A stretch of 32,456 nucleotides of DNA from NCBI RefSeq assembly GCF_900091955.1, contig NZ_FMDF01000095.1, forward strand, positions 1 through 32,456. The letters are read 5' to 3'. Positions 30,949-32,456 of the stretch are shown piece after piece (the stretch's first letter is position 1; each line of letters opens with the position of its first letter). Both the position numbers and the translations under genes were made by a program. The stretch is from Streptomyces sp. Ncost-T10-10d (GTDB taxonomy: Bacteria > Actinomycetota > Actinomycetes > Streptomycetales > Streptomycetaceae). Under the pieces are notes generated by a model that ran no database searches, was not told where the DNA came from, and saw only the letters and a program-made list of their open reading frames with translations.

Positions 30949-31380
30949 ATGGTCTCCTGGATCTCGGTCGGCTTCGCACACCCGAGCCACCAAGAGACCC
31001 TGCCTTCATGCCCGCAGCCGGCGGCAACCACCCAATCGAGACTCCCCTTCGAGACACACCCTTCAAGATCGGAACGACAACGGCTACTCAAAGCGTTCAG
31101 ACACGGAAAGCAGGTCGGCAAGTGGCTTGCCGACAACCATCCACATTTCTTCGCCGACACCACCGATGACAGCAAGTTCGACATTGTTGGCCGCCACGAC
31201 GACGGCGTCTGGGTATCGCTCCAGGACGAGGACAGGGTGTTCGTTGAACCCCTGCATGTTCTCGTCGGCTTCAGGGCCGACCATGGGTGGCTGGGCAAGA
31301 AGCGCCCGCGATGCCGGCTGGCACACATGGACGAGGTGCTCGGCGGATTGCGCGAGCAGAGGAACTGCACGCCGAGCTGA
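30949..31380 (+). CDS. Hypothetical protein, unrecognised
   Basis: This is a possible 143-residue protein. The later two thirds look like a real protein, with balanced composition and GC-rich third positions: RQRLLKAFRHGKQVGKWLAD, then VWVSLQDEDRVFVEPLHVLVGF. The first 40 residues are weak, so the true start may lie further in, or the gene may be a fragment fused to IS debris. The ATG at 30949 lacks a good ribosome site; a TTG lies at 30910. I do not recognise the family. Its end overlaps the coiled-coil ORF in another frame. GC content looks slightly lower than in neighbouring genes, consistent with foreign origin. Confidence 0.4.
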   Translation: MVSWISVGFAHPSHQETLPSCPQPAATTQSRLPFETHPSRSERQRLLKAFRHGKQVGKWLADNHPHFFADTTDDSKFDIVGRHDDGVWVSLQDEDRVFVEPLHVLVGFRADHGWLGKKRPRCRLAHMDEVLGGLREQRNCTPS

Positions 31381-31894
31381 CCGCCCTGCGCAAGGAGACC
31401 GCCTCCTTGCGGGCCGGGACGGAACAGGCCGCCGCGAATACCGCGGTGGAGGTGAGCGAGGGGCACGGCGCGCTGCTGCGGGAAGCGGCCCGGGCCTCAT
31501 CCGCGACGGTGCTGTGCCACCGGGACGCCTGGGAGTTCATCACGGCCCATGCCGGGCGGCAGCCGCACTTCCGGGTACCGGCCCAGATCCTCGGCCAGGG
31601 CGAAAAGCGGGTCCGCGCTGCACTGTCCGGACGTTCCTTGATCGCGCTCCTGATCGCCCTGCACCGGTCAAGGAAACCGCATCCGAGGGAGACGGCGACC
31701 AGGACCTGGCCACCGCTCTCTACGACCGCGTCAAGGAAAGCCTGACTGGACTGTCCGCGGCAGGCCGGCCAGTGACCATCACCCTCGACGACCGCGTCAC
31801 GCCCGATGGCAGCACACCGGCTGACGAACCCGACGTGCCCGAAACCCCGACCGAACCTGACGAAGAGGCCGAGGGCGAGGACAAGAAGGAGTAA
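31335..31894 (+). pseudogene. Coiled-coil protein gene with a frameshift
   Basis: Two reading frames join into one plausible protein. The first gives ARAEELHAELTALRKETASLR (a coiled coil) and SATVLCHRDAWEFITAHAGR, ending RSLIALLIALHR near 31668. The second frame continues from about 31672 with VKETASEGDGDQDLATALYD, RPVTITLDDRV and an acidic tail EEAEGEDKKE, stopping at 31894. Restoring one base near 31665-31672 (caccgg read as cacccgg) would fuse them. I have a vague memory of similar coiled-coil hypothetical proteins in Streptomyces, so this is either a pseudogene or a sequence error. The start is uncertain: the open frame runs back to 31287. Function is unknown. A weak hairpin follows at 31960. 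Confidence 0.6.
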
Positions 31895-32419
31895 CTGCGA
31901 AGGCGGTCTCCACCGGCAACTCCTACTGACAAATGCTCCGTGCCTCCGCACCTGAGGGACGCCCGGGCTAACCGGGCGCCCCTTGGCGAAACCCGGCCCA
32001 TGGGCTCCAGGACGCAGCAAGCAAGCCGTCGCGGCATCCCGTTCGCGCCCATACTCCCGTTCGGCGCATGGCGGGACACGGTCGCGCACCGCACCCACCG
32101 CCCCTCGCCAGCAACCGACAGAACACCCGGAACGGATAAATCGCCAGCGCCGATCACGCATCCTTTCCCCTCCGGCCACCCGCACACCAAAGAATCAGCA
32201 GGTCAAAAGCCTGCCGGGAGCGCCCCGCCCAACCAACCCGATACAGGACCTCCCCATCAACCCGTATCCGCTAGGCTGTCCCTGGTTGGCCACTGGTACG
32301 CCGCACCGCCCGTCCAGGCAAGAACACGGAAGGTGCCACACCTCGTCCGACCAGCGGGCTTGTACGCCTAGCGGAAGATCCACTCTCTGGGTTTTCTTCA
32401 AGGATTCCTACAAGCCCCC
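31895..32419. other. Gene-free 525-bp stretch before the tRNA
   Basis: No convincing gene is present. Open frames here lack ribosome sites and look like antisense or noise. A -10-like TAGGCT at 32272-32277 has no matching -35. A hairpin lies at its left end (31960-31978). Confidence 0.6.
31960..31978 (+). terminator. Possible terminator after the frameshifted gene
   Basis: cgcccgg (31960-31966) and ccgggcg (31972-31978) are perfect 7-base arms around gctaa. It is 66 bp past the stop at 31894. Confidence 0.5.
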
Positions 32420-32456
32420 GCCTTCGTAGCTCAGGGGATAGAGCACCGCTCTCCTA
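32420..32456 (+). tRNA. tRNA-Arg(CCU), 5' half, cut by the window end
   Basis: The sequence begins gccttcgtagctcagggg and has a D-arm GCTC..GAGC, then anticodon stem CCGCT and loop CTCCTA(A). The anticodon is CCU, so the tRNA reads AGG and is arginine. The remaining half, including the T-arm and 3' end where integrative elements often insert, lies beyond the window. Confidence 0.92.

Noticed and set aside
31271..32185. 304-codon minus-strand open frame at the right end
   Set aside because: It is antisense to the coiled-coil gene, where the plus-strand frames make clear protein features; no ribosome site or family features are seen.
32272..32277. TAGGCT as the promoter of the tRNA gene
   Set aside because: No -35-like element lies 16-18 bp upstream and the distance to the tRNA is about 140 bp, so it is not supported.
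32420..32456. Attachment site in the tRNA gene
   Set aside because: Integration normally uses the 3' half, which is outside the window, and no repeat of the visible tRNA part was seen elsewhere in the window.

Overview
The window is a piece of a Streptomyces chromosome. The evidence is very high GC with strong third-position bias, a clear HrdD-type sigma factor, a DUF6227 protein (a family I know only from Streptomyces and relatives), TTG/GTG starts, short or absent leaders, and many two-gene regulator/transporter units. The cluster hrdD, GNAT, questin oxidase-like, DODA dioxygenase, MarR, DHA2 transporter, TetR looks like ordinary chromosomal core. The right end (about 30.6-32.4 kb) is degraded and accessory-like, and ends in the first half of a tRNA-Arg(CCU) gene.

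Layout. (1) 24-3450: a minus-strand pyruvate formate-lyase pair, pflB then pflA, which is unusual in an aerobe. Its upstream region carries a perfect Rex (NADH/NAD+ sensor) operator and two DevR/DosR-like boxes, so it reads as a redox- and hypoxia-controlled fermentation unit. (2) 3520-6887: an LtrA membrane protein, a P1-family Ntn hydrolase with an N-terminal 30-bp tandem repeat, and a DUF6227 protein that is itself an internal duplication. (3) 6966-9676: a DHA2 efflux pump divergent from a WYL regulator. (4) 9763-12604: hrdD with a textbook SigR promoter, a divergent phosphinothricin-acetyltransferase-like GNAT, and a questin oxidase-like protein. (5) 12623-16740: a DODA-type dioxygenase divergent from a MarR regulator with overlapping promoters, then a TetR-DHA2 pump pair with two matching operators in front of tetR. 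(6) 16885-20050: a secreted M6-type metalloprotease convergent with an acyl-CoA synthetase-like AMP ligase; 23-bp repeats lie at the gene-end junction. (7) 20284-27714: a lipoprotein amidase, an unlisted 55-aa membrane protein, a NarL response regulator and histidine kinase (overlapping), and a MacB-like ABC ATPase with FtsX-type permease. An 18-bp palindrome GGTGTAGC-CC-GCTACACC or a variant lies in front of the amidase, the 55-aa gene and the ABC operon, which suggests one local regulon driven by the response regulator. (8) 27895-30570: two tandemly duplicated secreted serine beta-lactamase/DD-peptidase-family enzymes, offset by exactly 1500 bp. (9) 30571-32456: a transposase remnant, an orphan ORF, a frameshifted coiled-coil gene, an empty stretch and the tRNA.

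The best candidates for something not previously described are the amidase / 55-aa protein / two-component / ABC regulon defined by the shared palindrome, and the doubly controlled pflBA unit. No CRISPR, intact insertion sequence, phage or biosynthetic gene cluster is visible.
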